A stretch of 64,000 nt of DNA from the NCBI RefSeq assembly GCF_002688565.1, contig NZ_CP024011.1, positions 682,001-746,000 on the forward strand. The letters run 5' to 3'. The translations under genes were made by a program, and so were the position numbers. The notes below the pieces were generated by a model. The model did no database searches and was not told the origin of the DNA. It worked only from the letters and a program-made list of their open reading frames with translations. Numbering within the stretch: position 1 is the stretch's first letter; each line of letters starts with the position of its first letter. Positions 1 through 8,511 of this stretch are shown piece by piece. The DNA comes from Acinetobacter sp. LoGeW2-3 (lineage in GTDB: Bacteria > Pseudomonadota > Gammaproteobacteria > Pseudomonadales > Moraxellaceae).

Positions 1-287
1 ATCCAACCACACTAAATCGTCAGGGTAATGATGTCGGCACACAGTATCGTTCTGTGATTTATTATCTGAACGAAGAACAGCAACAGCAGTCACAAGCAGC
101 GATTGATGCACTCAAGGCCGAAGGCCTGAATGTGGTAACGGAACTCAGCCCTGCTCCAACTTTCTATCCCGCTGAAGATTATCACCAGAACTTCTTTGCC
201 AAGAATCCAACTCAGGGGTACTGCAATTTTGCCATTCCGCCAAAACTGAATAAGCTGCGTGCCAAATTTGTAGAGCTGCTGAAATAA
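1..287 (+). CDS. msrA: Peptide-methionine (S)-S-oxide reductase, C-terminal part (truncated by window edge)
   Basis: Partial gene: the open frame enters from base 3 and ends at TAA 285-287. MsrA reduces methionine-S-sulfoxide in oxidised proteins, using thioredoxin. The visible residues begin [17 protein letters not shown]; the [10 protein letters not shown] stretch is the conserved MsrA core motif. The tail [15 protein letters not shown] carries a Cys near the C-terminus that could act as a resolving cysteine. The catalytic GCFWC motif lies upstream, outside the window, so activity cannot be judged. A GTG at 54 is internal and is not the start. A strong hairpin terminator follows directly. 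Confidence 0.93.
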   Translation, partial: PTTLNRQGNDVGTQYRSVIYYLNEEQQQQSQAAIDALKAEGLNVVTELSPAPTFYPAEDYHQNFFAKNPTQGYCNFAIPPKLNKLRAKFVELLK

Positions 288-303
288 GACAATCAACTGT
301 CAT

Positions 304-335
304 AAAAAAAGCGACCACATCGGGTCGCTTTTTTT
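304..335. terminator. Bidirectional terminator between msrA and exbD
   Basis: A-run, GCGACC stem, short loop, GGTCGC and T-run. It is symmetrical, so it can end both msrA (+) and the tonB-exbB-exbD operon (-), whose tails converge here. Confidence 0.85.
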
Positions 336-348
336 GATCTTGGGAAAA

Positions 349-753
349 TCAGTTATCTGTTGCAAAGGCAATATCGCTGAGTCCGGCTCCACTCGCGCGT
401 GACATCACTTGAGCGACAGTGTCATAACGTGATTCTTTGTCTGCTTTCAATACAATCGTTGGCTGACGCTCTGCCTGACCTGCTTCATTGAAACGGGTTT
501 CTAACTGTTCCAGGCTAAGCACATCGCCATTCCATGCTACATCACCCTGAGAGTTAATGCTGATGGTGATATTCTCTGGCGGAAGATCAACAATTTCCGC
601 TGTGGTTTGTGGTAAGGTTAATGGAATTGATGGGTTCGCAACGGTCGCTGTCACCAGGAAGATGATCATCAATACCAACATAATGTCGATCAGGGGAATG
701 AGGTTCATCTCATTCATGCCTGTATCGTTGTCTTCACCCAATTGAAAAGCCAT
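349..753 (-). CDS. exbD: Biopolymer transport protein ExbD
   Basis: Inner-membrane subunit of the ExbB-ExbD-TonB complex, which uses the proton gradient to energise outer-membrane receptors for iron chelates. The 134-residue length is usual. There is one N-terminal membrane segment at about residues 17-38 (NLIPLIDIMLVLMIIFLV) containing Asp23, which corresponds to the essential intramembrane aspartate of the family. The rest is the periplasmic domain. Its ATG shares one base with the exbB stop codon (TAATG), so translation is probably coupled. It is the last gene of the tonB-exbB-exbD operon. Confidence 0.95.
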   Translation of the reverse strand: MAFQLGEDNDTGMNEMNLIPLIDIMLVLMIIFLVTATVANPSIPLTLPQTTAEIVDLPPENITISINSQGDVAWNGDVLSLEQLETRFNEAGQAERQPTIVLKADKESRYDTVAQVMSRASGAGLSDIAFATDN

Positions 754-1373
754 TAAACTTGACCTCCCACTAAATTATCTTGTGCTACTTTTGCTTCAGC
801 TTTCTTCGCAGATTCCTGTTGCAACATGGTATCGATCAACAAGCTATGTGCATGGTCTTGCAGTTCATTGCTTAACGTACGGTTAAAACGTACCGCGATG
901 TTATAAGCCAATACCGCTGGAATCGCTACTGCTAAACCCAGACCTGTCATGATCAACGCTTCACCGACTGGCGTTGCAACTTGAGCCAGACCCGCCTGAC
1001 CGCTCTTACCTACTGCGACCAATGCATGGAAGATGCCCCATACCGTACCGAACAGACCTACGAAAGGTGCAATTGATGCGATGGTACCCAGAACTGAAAC
1101 ACCTTTTTCAGCATTGGCTTTTTCAGCTGAAATCTGGCGTAGTAATGCTTGTTCAGCCACTGCTTTGCGCTGTTCAAAACCCAAAGGCGCCATTTTAGAT
1201 TTCAGTTTATCTAAGGCTGTAGACAACTGTGCATAAGCCACTTGCTTGAGTTGGCGTGTACTGAGTAAACGTAGTACAAAGATGGTCCATGTCGCAATCG
1301 ACATTGCCAGTAATACAAAATAAAGTGTCTTACTGACTGCATCAGCATGTTGCCAATAAACTGAAAAGTTCAT
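753..1373 (-). CDS. exbB: Biopolymer transport protein ExbB (MotA/TolQ/ExbB family)
   Basis: Proton-channel subunit partnering ExbD and TonB. At 206 residues it is close to the short ExbB form. Hydrophobic segments lie near residues 16-37, 95-118 and 138-160. The middle part (SVLGTIASIAPFVGLFGTVW) is the signature region of the MotA/TolQ/ExbB proton-channel domain. It sits 25 bp downstream of tonB and overlaps exbD by one base, so it is cotranscribed. TolQ is the nearest alternative, but adjacent tonB and exbD decide for ExbB. Confidence 0.95.
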   Translation of the reverse strand: MNFSVYWQHADAVSKTLYFVLLAMSIATWTIFVLRLLSTRQLKQVAYAQLSTALDKLKSKMAPLGFEQRKAVAEQALLRQISAEKANAEKGVSVLGTIASIAPFVGLFGTVWGIFHALVAVGKSGQAGLAQVATPVGEALIMTGLGLAVAIPAVLAYNIAVRFNRTLSNELQDHAHSLLIDTMLQQESAKKAEAKVAQDNLVGGQV

Positions 1374-1398
1374 ATTCGAACTCCTAATGGGTTAGCCG

Positions 1399-2175
1399 TT
1401 ATCTGGTAATCTGGAAGTCAAAAGGTTGCTCAACACGTGTTGGATAAGCAACGCCATTTTCAACATATTTGGTCAATTGTGCACGACGTACAGCATTTTC
1501 CACCTTACGGTTAATCGAAGGACTGCAGCTTGAATTACGTGCTGTCGCAGACACCACCTTGCCCTGCTCATTCGCAGAGATATCTACCACCATTGAGCAG
1601 GAGCTTTTCAATTCACCCGCTGACATTGATACTTTTGGCGTACGTAACCAGGTCACCCCACCACCCAGAGAAACACTCTTCGGAGATGGAAGTGCAGGCG
1701 GTGCCGGTGGCGCAACAGGCGCAGGCGGTGCCACAGGTGCTGGTGGAGGTGTCGGAGCAACTTTCGTTTCTTTTACAACCGTTGGTGCAACTGGCGTTGG
1801 CGTCGGTTTTGCTTCAACTGGTTTCGGTGCCACGACCTTAGGCGCTTCAGCCTTCTTCACTTCCTGGATTTTTTCAACTTTCTTCGGAGGTGGTGGCAAC
1901 GGTTTTTCAACAATCTTGACCTCTTTCGGCTTCGGCGGCTCTTTCTTCGGCTCAGGCTTTGGCTTCGGAAGTAATGGTTTTGGTGCTTCCTGTAGTTTCA
2001 CAAAGCGAACCTTCATTGGCTGCTTGTCTACAGGCTTGAGTTCAGGTGCTTTCATCTGGCTGACAGCCCACAATAGGCCAACATGTCCCACCAGTACAGC
2101 TGCCATAACAGCCGCGACTTTCTTTTTCATCTGGTTGGGTGGAGTAGGCATCATAGGAGAAGCAACTTGGCTCAT
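1399..2175 (-). CDS. tonB: TonB energy-transducing protein
   Basis: Couples ExbBD to outer-membrane iron and vitamin receptors. I place the start at ATG 2175 (258 aa), preceded by an AAGG-type ribosome site; an in-frame TTG at 2214 has no such site. There is one membrane anchor at about residues 19-40 with a central His (VLVGHVGLLWAV), as in other TonB anchors. A long Pro/Lys-rich periplasm-spanning spacer follows (repeats such as KPEPKKEPPKPKE and APVAPPAPVAPPAPP). The C-terminal TonB domain ends RVEQPFDFQITR. It is first in the operon, with a candidate Fur box upstream. Confidence 0.95.
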   Translation of the reverse strand: MSQVASPMMPTPPNQMKKKVAAVMAAVLVGHVGLLWAVSQMKAPELKPVDKQPMKVRFVKLQEAPKPLLPKPKPEPKKEPPKPKEVKIVEKPLPPPPKKVEKIQEVKKAEAPKVVAPKPVEAKPTPTPVAPTVVKETKVAPTPPPAPVAPPAPVAPPAPPALPSPKSVSLGGGVTWLRTPKVSMSAGELKSSCSMVVDISANEQGKVVSATARNSSCSPSINRKVENAVRRAQLTKYVENGVAYPTRVEQPFDFQITR

Positions 2176-2255
2176 TAAATCTTTTACCTTGAGGAGATGA
2201 TGTGAAACAAACAATCAAGCTCATCGGTTAGCACAATTAAAGTATGCCAATAATA

Positions 2256-2274
2256 AATGAGAAGGGTTTTCATT
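2256..2274. promoter_or_regulatory. Candidate Fur box upstream of tonB
   Basis: AATGAGAAGGGTTTTCATT is an imperfect 19-bp palindrome whose outer arms AATGA/TCATT match the Fur consensus. It lies 81 bp upstream of the tonB ATG, where iron repression of this operon would be expected. Binding is inferred. Confidence 0.55.
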
Positions 2275-2335
2275 TGCAATAACAATCCCCCACTTTCTTC
2301 ATTTTTTTTCGACAAAGTGGGAGAAACAACTCAAA

Positions 2336-2368
2336 TAAAAAAGGCATACTTAAAGTATGCCTTTTTAA
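2336..2368. terminator. Terminator after purU
   Basis: GGCATACT-TAA-AGTATGCC perfect hairpin flanked by A-run and T-run. It lies 16 bp beyond the purU stop on the minus strand. Confidence 0.8.
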
Positions 2369-2383
2369 ATCATGATGCAAGAC

Positions 2384-3265
2384 TTACTGGAAGACCACCG
2401 TCTTGTTACCATCGACAATAATACGGTCTTCCAGATGCCATCTTACCGCGCGTGCCAGTACATTACGCTCTACATCCTGACCCAGTTCACGCAACTGCTC
2501 CACAGTAAAGTCATGGTTAACACGCTCTACGTCCTGCTCAATAATCGGACCTTGATCCAGATCAGCCGTTACATAGTGTGCAGTTGCACCGATCAGTTTC
2601 ACGCCTTTTTCATATGCCTGTTTGTATGGATTCGCACCCACGAACGCTGGCAGGAATGAATGGTGAATGTTGATCACTTTCATTTCCCATTTTTGTACAA
2701 ACTCTTCATCCAGAATCTGCATATAGCGCGCCAGTACTAACAAATCATTGCCTTGCATCAATTCATCAATTTTTGCATAAGCTTCGCGTTTGTTTTCTTT
2801 AGTCACTGGTACCACTTCAAATGGAATACCAAAGTTTTCAACCGATTCACGCAGCGTTTCATGATTCGATACCACTTTGGTGATTTCACATGGCAGACCG
2901 CCACGTGAATGACGCCACAACAGCTCAAGCAAAGCGTGGTCGACTTTAGATACCAGAATCCCGACTTTTTTAACATCACTGACCAGTGCCAAACGCCAAT
3001 GCATAGCATAGCGTTCTGCAACATTGGCAGCAAACGTCTGTAACAGGCTTTCTTTACGGCTTTGCAGGTTATCCAGTTCGAACTCAACACGCATGAAGTA
3101 ACGTCCGCCCTGAGCTTCTGTCGCGTATTGATCAAGCGCAGTAATATTGGCGCCCTGATGATACAAGAAGCTTGAAACAGCCTGCACGATGCCCGGCTTG
3201 TCTTCACAAGTAATCAATAAACGTGCGGTGTTAGCAGTCGTCATATTCATGTTGGTAAACGTCAC
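2384..3265 (-). CDS. purU: Formyltetrahydrofolate deformylase
   Basis: Hydrolyses 10-formyl-THF to THF and formate, balancing one-carbon pools and supplying formate for purine synthesis. An N-terminal ACT domain (about residues 14-90, beginning ARLLITCEDKPGIVQAVSSF) is followed by a formyltransferase-fold catalytic domain. The conserved active-site region is NIHHSFLPAFVGANPYKQAY, with a later Asp in TADLDQGPI. The 293-aa form may carry a few extra N-terminal residues, since Met6 and Met8 are alternative starts. Phosphoribosylglycinamide formyltransferase (PurN) lacks the ACT domain, so PurU is preferred. Confidence 0.93.
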   Translation of the reverse strand: MTFTNMNMTTANTARLLITCEDKPGIVQAVSSFLYHQGANITALDQYATEAQGGRYFMRVEFELDNLQSRKESLLQTFAANVAERYAMHWRLALVSDVKKVGILVSKVDHALLELLWRHSRGGLPCEITKVVSNHETLRESVENFGIPFEVVPVTKENKREAYAKIDELMQGNDLLVLARYMQILDEEFVQKWEMKVINIHHSFLPAFVGANPYKQAYEKGVKLIGATAHYVTADLDQGPIIEQDVERVNHDFTVEQLRELGQDVERNVLARAVRWHLEDRIIVDGNKTVVFQ

Positions 3266-3310
3266 TAATCAGATAAATTAAAAAATAAGCCGAGTATTCT
3301 AGCGCGTTTC

Positions 3311-4030
3311 TTACTTATTCTGAATAGTTTGTTCAGTTTCCCGATCTTTAGCTGATGACAGACTGGCAAATAGCTCGGAAGAACCAAACGAGTTCAACAG
3401 GCTTTCGTACGTTTGACGGCTTTCACCACGCAGATATGCCCCTTCCAGGAACACCATCTGACGCAATGCTTGCCAGACCCATTTTTCTTCCAGATGGTTG
3501 GAGTCGGTAATATGACCCGACATATACAGAAAGTTGGTCCAGTTGGTCAGGACGATCCACAAGTTAATGATTAGGGCTTCAATTTCCGAATCAGTCATTT
3601 CCATCAAGCCAGCAGTTACGAAAGCCTTATAAATTTTCTGACCCTGTTGCATCACTTCACCAGCAAAACGCGGATACAGCTTACGGAAGTCTTCATTATT
3701 TTCTACAAGATGGTAGACATCACGATGCAGGAAACGGTACGCCCATAACTGGCTACTGAGCACCTGGAAATAATGAATCTTATCATTGGCATCCAGCGGA
3801 CGGTCATCCGGTAATGCCAGCATTTCCAGCGTTTCCTTCTGGTACTGCTCCATCAGTTCCTTGATGATTTCATTCTTATTACGGAAGTGATAGTACAGGT
3901 TACCCGGGCTCATACCCAGTTCAGCAGCAATATGGTTGGTCGTCACAGAACGCTCACCACGCTCATTAAACAACTGCAAACTGAGCTGCAAAATACGTTC
4001 TTTCGTTTTCAACGTTTTGGTTTGGGACAT
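3311..4030 (-). CDS. TetR-family transcriptional repressor, probably of the adjacent aldehyde dehydrogenase
   Basis: 239 aa from ATG 4030; a longer frame to 4096 starts with unlike, Arg/Cys-rich sequence and is not favoured. The N-terminal TetR helix-turn-helix lies at about residues 8-55 (TTNHIAAELGMSPGNLYYHF). The long C-terminal part is rich in aromatic residues and resembles the TetR_9 type effector domain. It is transcribed divergently from the aldehyde dehydrogenase at 4167. A perfect 18-bp palindrome in the shared intergenic region is the likely operator. The inducer is unknown; an aldehyde or fatty compound is a guess from context. Confidence 0.85.
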   Translation of the reverse strand: MSQTKTLKTKERILQLSLQLFNERGERSVTTNHIAAELGMSPGNLYYHFRNKNEIIKELMEQYQKETLEMLALPDDRPLDANDKIHYFQVLSSQLWAYRFLHRDVYHLVENNEDFRKLYPRFAGEVMQQGQKIYKAFVTAGLMEMTDSEIEALIINLWIVLTNWTNFLYMSGHITDSNHLEEKWVWQALRQMVFLEGAYLRGESRQTYESLLNSFGSSELFASLSSAKDRETEQTIQNK

Positions 4031-4102
4031 CCTAAAATAACCATTCAGTTCATGGACCCGCACACGCCAGCAGCGCACTGACGGTCGAGTACACAAAGTA
4101 AC

Positions 4103-4131
4103 TTGACTAATTAGAGTATTTACTCTAAAAA
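4103..4131 (+). promoter_or_regulatory. Promoter of the aldehyde dehydrogenase gene
   Basis: TTGACT at 4103-4108, 17-bp spacer, weak TAAAAA at 4126-4131. The operator palindrome occupies the spacer, so a bound repressor would block RNA polymerase directly. Confidence 0.5.
4111..4128. promoter_or_regulatory. Perfect palindrome, likely TetR operator
   Basis: TTAGAGTA-TT-TACTCTAA: two perfect 8-bp arms with a 2-bp centre. It lies between the divergent TetR gene and the aldehyde dehydrogenase. Size, symmetry and position fit a TetR-family operator; the assignment to this regulator is inferred. Confidence 0.7.
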
Positions 4132-4166
4132 TGAATAATCGATTTTCTTAAAAATGGTAGTGCTGC

Positions 4167-5615
4167 ATGAACAGTCACACAAAAACGACATTAATGACAC
4201 CACATTTTTTTGACAGCCAGTGCCTTAATGACATTCTGGCACAACAAAAACATGCCTACTTACGTTACCCATTGCCGACTGCAAAGGAACGTATCGATCG
4301 TTTAGCTCGACTTAAGCGTATCTTAGTTAAGTATCAAGATCAATTTGCCGATGCAATTAATCAGGATTATGGCAATCGTTCGATTGGGGAAACCAAAATC
4401 GGCGAACTGTTGACCTGCCTGGAACATATTAAATATTACAGTAAAAATTTAACCGGCTGGATGAAGCCATCTAAACGTCATGTCAGCATTATTCACCAGC
4501 CAGCCAAAGCCTGGGTGCAGTACCAGCCTTTGGGTGTAGTTGGCATCATTGCGCCATGGAACTATCCTTTATTACTGTCGATTGGACCGCTGGTTTGTGC
4601 ACTCGCTGCAGGCAACCATGCCATGATCAAGATTTCCAGCGCATCCGCAGCCTTTGGTGCCGTACTGGAAAAAGCACTGGCAGAAGCCTTCCCGAAAGAA
4701 CTGGTTGCTGTAGTCAATGGTGGTGGACCTGTATCTGATGCCTTTTCTCATCTGGCATTCGACAAGCTGATTTTCACCGGTTCAACCGCTGTCGGTAAAA
4801 CCGTGATGGCGGCGGCAGCAGAAAATCTAGTGCCAGTCATTCTAGAACTCGGTGGTAAATCCCCTGTGCTGGTTCATCCATCGATTGACATTGAAGACGT
4901 GGCTGAACGTATTGCAGTCGGTAAACTCTGGAATGCCGGTCAAACTTGTGTCGCACCGGACTATATGTTCCTGCCACGTGGCAAAACTGCTGAATTTATC
5001 GATCATTTCCGCAGCTATGTGGAAACCATGTATCCGGATATCACCCATAATCAGGATTACACTTCGATTATTAATGACAAGCAGTACAACCGTCTACAAG
5101 GTTATTTAGAAGATGCTCGTGCGCGCGGTGCTCAAGTTATTGAAATCAATCCACAGAATGAAACGCCAGCAGATCTGCGTAAAATTGCACCAACGATTCT
5201 GACCAATGTCACGCCAGATATGGACATTATGAAGAATGAAATCTTCGGTCCGCTGCTGCCAATCATGGAATATGATCAAATTGACGATGTAATCGACTTT
5301 ATTAATAGCCGTCCGCGTCCACTTGCATTATACTATTTCGACTTTGATCAGGCGCGTGCCGATTATGTCGCACAGCGTACCCATTCAGGGCACTTCGGCC
5401 AGAACACGGTACTCACTCATGTAGCACAGGATGACCTGCCATTTGGCGGTGTTGGCGCTTCGGGGATGGGTAAATACCATGGGCCAGAAGGCTTCTTCAG
5501 TTTGTCGCATGAACGGTCTGTAATGTCGAATCCTAAGCTGTATAGCTTGAAATACATTCTCCCACCGTTTAATAAGCCGATTCATAAACTGATTTCGAAG
5601 ACTCTTCTTCGATAA
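4167..5615 (+). CDS. Aldehyde dehydrogenase, coniferyl-aldehyde-dehydrogenase-like (class 3 type)
   Basis: NAD(P)-dependent oxidation of an aldehyde to its acid; 482 aa, full length for the short class-3-like family. Visible motifs are the substrate-channel/cofactor region GVVGIIAPWNYP, the coenzyme loop FTGSTAVGKTV, the general base Glu227 in LELGGKSP, and the nucleophile Cys261 in NAGQTCVAP. The overall sequence resembles proteins annotated as coniferyl aldehyde dehydrogenase (CalB-like), but substrate cannot be read from sequence. A basic, hydrophobic C-terminal tail (KYILPPFNKPIHKLISKTLLR region) could associate with membrane, as in fatty-aldehyde dehydrogenases. Probably repressed by the divergent TetR protein. 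Confidence 0.88.
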   Translation: MNSHTKTTLMTPHFFDSQCLNDILAQQKHAYLRYPLPTAKERIDRLARLKRILVKYQDQFADAINQDYGNRSIGETKIGELLTCLEHIKYYSKNLTGWMKPSKRHVSIIHQPAKAWVQYQPLGVVGIIAPWNYPLLLSIGPLVCALAAGNHAMIKISSASAAFGAVLEKALAEAFPKELVAVVNGGGPVSDAFSHLAFDKLIFTGSTAVGKTVMAAAAENLVPVILELGGKSPVLVHPSIDIEDVAERIAVGKLWNAGQTCVAPDYMFLPRGKTAEFIDHFRSYVETMYPDITHNQDYTSIINDKQYNRLQGYLEDARARGAQVIEINPQNETPADLRKIAPTILTNVTPDMDIMKNEIFGPLLPIMEYDQIDDVIDFINSRPRPLALYYFDFDQARADYVAQRTHSGHFGQNTVLTHVAQDDLPFGGVGASGMGKYHGPEGFFSLSHERSVMSNPKLYSLKYILPPFNKPIHKLISKTLLR

Positions 5616-5623
5616 ATGATCAA

Positions 5624-5660
5624 GGCATGAGCTGTTGCACCATCTCATGCCCGGTTTTAG
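5624..5660 (+). terminator. Possible terminator after the aldehyde dehydrogenase gene
   Basis: Perfect 8-bp stem GGCATGAG (5624-5631) / CTCATGCC (5644-5651), 12-nt loop, followed only by CGGTTTTAG. A weak T-tract makes this tentative. Confidence 0.45.
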
Positions 5661-5670
5661 ACAAAATCGC

Positions 5671-5699
5671 TTGTCTTTTAAGCGCATTTTTGTTATAAA
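5671..5699 (+). promoter_or_regulatory. Promoter of rpmB-rpmG
   Basis: TTGTCT, 17-bp spacer, TATAAA: a near-consensus sigma-70 promoter about 80 bp before the rpmB start. Confidence 0.65.
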
Positions 5700-5780
5700 A
5701 CGCCCCTTGAATGAATTCAATCCGTTTATTTTTGACTGGCCATACAGATTTGCTGTTGGCTAAATCAATGGAGTTACACC

Positions 5781-6017
5781 ATGTCTAAGGTTTGCCAAGT
5801 TACCGGCAAGCGTCCAGTCGTTGGTAACAACGTCTCACACGCCAACAACAAAACTAAGCGCCGGTTCGAGCCGAACCTGCACCAACACCGCTTCTGGTTA
5901 GAAAGCGAAAAACGTTTCGTACGTCTTCGTCTTACTACTAAAGGTATGCGTATTATCGATAAATTGGGCATTGAAAAGGTTGTTGCTGACCTACGTGCTC
6001 AAGGTCAAAAGATCTAA
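5781..6017 (+). CDS. rpmB: 50S ribosomal protein L28
   Basis: 78 aa, the usual bacterial length. It begins [20 protein letters not shown], the diagnostic L28 N-terminus, and is highly basic throughout. A clear GGAG ribosome site precedes the ATG. It is followed after 16 bp by rpmG, the standard two-gene ribosomal operon. Structural component of the large subunit. Confidence 0.98.
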   Translation: MSKVCQVTGKRPVVGNNVSHANNKTKRRFEPNLHQHRFWLESEKRFVRLRLTTKGMRIIDKLGIEKVVADLRAQGQKI

Positions 6018-6033
6018 GTAAGGAGTCAGGACA

Positions 6034-6189
6034 ATGCGTGATAAGATTCGCTTAGTTTCTTCAGCTGGTACAGGTTATTTCTATACCACTACTAAGAACA
6101 AACGTACTATGCCGGAAAAAATGGAAATCAAAAAATTTGATCCAAAAATCCGTCAACACGTGATCTTCAAAGAAGCTAAAATTAAATAA
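6034..6189 (+). CDS. rpmG: 50S ribosomal protein L33
   Basis: 51 aa, from ATG 6034 with AAGGAG at 6020-6025. The sequence starts [20 protein letters not shown] and ends VIFKEAKIK, typical of L33. It contains no cysteines, so it is the zinc-free type without the CxxC pairs of the zinc-binding form. Cotranscribed with rpmB and closed by a terminator. Confidence 0.98.
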
Positions 6190-6202
6190 TTTTAGTTTTT
6201 CG

Positions 6203-6237
6203 AAAAAAAGCGACCTTTTAGGGTCGTTTTTTTTTTG
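6203..6237 (+). terminator. Terminator after rpmG
   Basis: GCGACC / GGTCGT stem with long T-run, 14 bp after the rpmG stop. Confidence 0.85.
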
Positions 6238-6345
6238 CACTTTTTTTATTCGGCTTGATAAACTTTCTGTTTCTTTTGGCACTTTTCGTGCTTATTTCCC
6301 ATAAAAAACTGAAATTTCATAAAATTTATTTTAAAGGAGTGTTTA

Positions 6346-8061
6346 GTGCCACATGACGTAGATCTCATTATATTACTGGCTGTAGGCTTTGGACTGGCGT
6401 TGGCATTTGGCTATATTGCTGCACGCCTGCGTTTACCCCCGCTAATCGGATATCTGATTGCCGGGATTCTGATTAGTCCCAATACCCCCGGGGTGGTCGG
6501 TGACATTCAATTAGCCAACCAGCTTGCCGAATTAGGCGTCATGTTCCTGATGTTTGGTGTCGGGATGCACTTTTCCCTCAATGACCTGATGCAGGTAAGG
6601 CGTATTGCCCTGCCTGGTGCGATTCTGCAAATTGCAGTAGCAACCTTGCTCGGTGTTGGTGTCTCTATGCTCTGGGGTTGGAGTTTTGGTACTGCCCTGG
6701 TCTTTGGTCTGAGTCTATCGTGTGCCAGTACCGTTGTACTCCTGAAAGCCCTTGGCGATCGTGGTCTACTCGAGTCCATTAACGGTAAAATCGCCGTTGG
6801 CTGGCTGCTGGTTGAAGATCTGGTCATGGTATTGGCACTGGTCTTGTTACCTGCAACAGCAGTCCTACTCGGTGGTCAGGCACTAGAAGGCAGCAGTGAT
6901 GAAAATATCTGGCTCACTCTAGGCATTACTTTGCTCAAGGTGGCTGGCTTTATTGCCTTTATGCTGATTATTGGTAAACGCCTCATCCCGATGATCATGC
7001 AGGTGGTTGCTCGTCTAGGCTCACGTGAGCTGTTTACTTTAACCGTTGTTGCGGCTGCTGTATCAATTGCCTTTGGCGCTTACAAAGTCTTTGGCGTTTC
7101 TATGGCACTGGGTGCGTTCTTTGCCGGCATGGTAGTGAAAGAGTCGGACTTCAGCCATCGTGCTGAAGAAGAAACCTTACCACTACGTGAGATCTTCTCG
7201 ATCCTGTTCTTCGTTTCTGTGGGCATGCTGTTTGATCCGCGGATTATTCTCGAGCAACCGCTGCATGTGCTGGCGGTGATTGCCATTATCATGATTGGTA
7301 AAACCATCGCTGCGATGGCACTGGTATTATTTTTCCGTTATCCGATCAATACTGCATTAACCGTAGGTGCATCACTGGCACAGATCGGTGAATTCTCCTT
7401 CATTCTTGCAGCGCTGGGTGTATCGCTGAATCTATTGTCTTTAGAAGGACAAAACCTGATTCTGGCAGGCGCCTTGATTTCTATTACCCTCAACTCCTTT
7501 ATTTTCTCTGCGATCGAACCGGTACAGAACTGGATTCGCGAACGTTCTAATCTAGCTCGCTTGCTGGAGCGTAGTGGTGACCCATTGGCAATGTTGCCAG
7601 ATGAAGTGTCACAAGACTACCTGCGCGATCAGGTAGTGATTGTTGGGCATGGTGAAGTCGGTCGTCGCATCACCCTTTCTTTGATGGAGCAAAACATCAA
7701 AGTGGTGATTGCTGAAGAAAATCGTGAGATCGTAGAAAAGCTGCGTGCCAAAGGCATTGCAGCAGTATCCGGTGTAGCAACTGAACCTAGCGTACTCATT
7801 CAAGCGCATATTCAGCATGCGCGTCTGTTGGTGATTTCTCCAATGGATATTTTAGATATTCATAAAATCGTGGATATTGCCAAGACCTTAAATCCTGAAA
7901 TTCAGGTACTGGTCTGTGCCGAAAGTAAGGAAGAAGCAGATGTCATCCGCCGCGATAATGTCGGTGCGGTGTACTATGCTAAGGAAGAAATGGCGAAAAA
8001 TATGAGCCGTCATATCCTGCATCAGATTCAGATTGCCCATCAGCACGAGGGTGGACACTAG
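6346..8061 (+). CDS. Monovalent cation:proton antiporter-2 family protein (YbaL/Kef-type) with RCK domain
   Basis: Inner-membrane cation/H+ antiporter or K+ efflux protein; 571 aa. Start is GTG 6346, fixed by AAAGGAG just upstream. The N-terminal ~390 residues are hydrophobic, about 12 segments, matching the Na+/H+ exchanger (CPA2) domain and starting LIILLAVGFGLALAFGYIAA. The C-terminal part is a TrkA-N/RCK nucleotide-binding domain with Rossmann motif VIVGHGEVGRR at about residues 428-438. No TrkA-C domain is visible. Sequence and length are closest to E. coli YbaL; true KefB/KefC cannot be excluded. Ligand and ion are unknown. Confidence 0.88.
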   Translation: MPHDVDLIILLAVGFGLALAFGYIAARLRLPPLIGYLIAGILISPNTPGVVGDIQLANQLAELGVMFLMFGVGMHFSLNDLMQVRRIALPGAILQIAVATLLGVGVSMLWGWSFGTALVFGLSLSCASTVVLLKALGDRGLLESINGKIAVGWLLVEDLVMVLALVLLPATAVLLGGQALEGSSDENIWLTLGITLLKVAGFIAFMLIIGKRLIPMIMQVVARLGSRELFTLTVVAAAVSIAFGAYKVFGVSMALGAFFAGMVVKESDFSHRAEEETLPLREIFSILFFVSVGMLFDPRIILEQPLHVLAVIAIIMIGKTIAAMALVLFFRYPINTALTVGASLAQIGEFSFILAALGVSLNLLSLEGQNLILAGALISITLNSFIFSAIEPVQNWIRERSNLARLLERSGDPLAMLPDEVSQDYLRDQVVIVGHGEVGRRITLSLMEQNIKVVIAEENREIVEKLRAKGIAAVSGVATEPSVLIQAHIQHARLLVISPMDILDIHKIVDIAKTLNPEIQVLVCAESKEEADVIRRDNVGAVYYAKEEMAKNMSRHILHQIQIAHQHEGGH

Positions 8062-8080
8062 TTTTCATCGATTCGAAATT

Positions 8081-8110
8081 AAAAAAGCGCACTTTAAAGT
8101 GCGCTTTTTT
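8081..8110. terminator. Bidirectional terminator
   Basis: A6-GCGCACTTTAAAGTGCGC-T6, a perfect palindrome. It serves the antiporter gene (+) and the small gene at 8130 (-), which converge here. Confidence 0.85.
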
Positions 8111-8129
8111 ATTGAGGATGGGAGAGTAA

Positions 8130-8408
8130 TCAGCTTAAATATTTCGGTTTTTCATCCACAATTTCAGCCTGTATTTCATTTGCCTGCTTCTCGAGCAGAC
8201 CAAATAAAGCCGCCTGAATCATATGCTGAGCAACCACGGGAGCTTCATCACCGAGAAGTGCTTTTACTTCATCATTGAACTGAATAATGACCAATGGCTG
8301 TTTTTCAGAGCCTGCATTGCGTAATGCTAACTCACCACTTTCCAGTTGAACGAGTTCTAAAATCGCTTCTTGATTACCAAATAATTCTTTCAATTGTTCT
8401 ATAGACAT
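8130..8408 (-). CDS. Conserved small hypothetical protein
   Basis: 92 aa from ATG 8408, chosen because GGAGG lies 6 bases upstream; an in-frame start at 8456 adds an unrelated His-rich leader. Not recognised as a named family. It begins MSIEQLKELFGNQEAILELVQ, is acidic, and has no signal peptide or membrane segment, so it is probably cytoplasmic. The central part has alternating beta-like sequence and the rest is helical. It stands alone, ending in a shared terminator. Confidence 0.7.
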   Translation of the reverse strand: MSIEQLKELFGNQEAILELVQLESGELALRNAGSEKQPLVIIQFNDEVKALLGDEAPVVAQHMIQAALFGLLEKQANEIQAEIVDEKPKYLS

Positions 8409-8511
8409 ATGTCCTCCATGTTCAACATGGTGGCAAAGCGCAGAATCACTTTGCATCGCTGTTAATTGGATATATGGTTAATAATTTCAATTTCAAGGGC
8501 CATTGGTCGGA

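Noticed and set aside
1469..2200. Gly-rich ORF on the plus strand
   Set aside because: Exact antisense of the proline-rich tonB spacer; shadow frame.
2240..2249. Repeat of AAAGTATGCC near tonB and in the purU terminator
   Set aside because: A 10-bp match about 110 bp apart in AT-rich DNA; no symmetry or function evident.
6034..6189. rpmG as a truncated or defective L33 because it lacks CxxC motifs
   Set aside because: Zinc-free L33 forms are common; length and sequence are normal.
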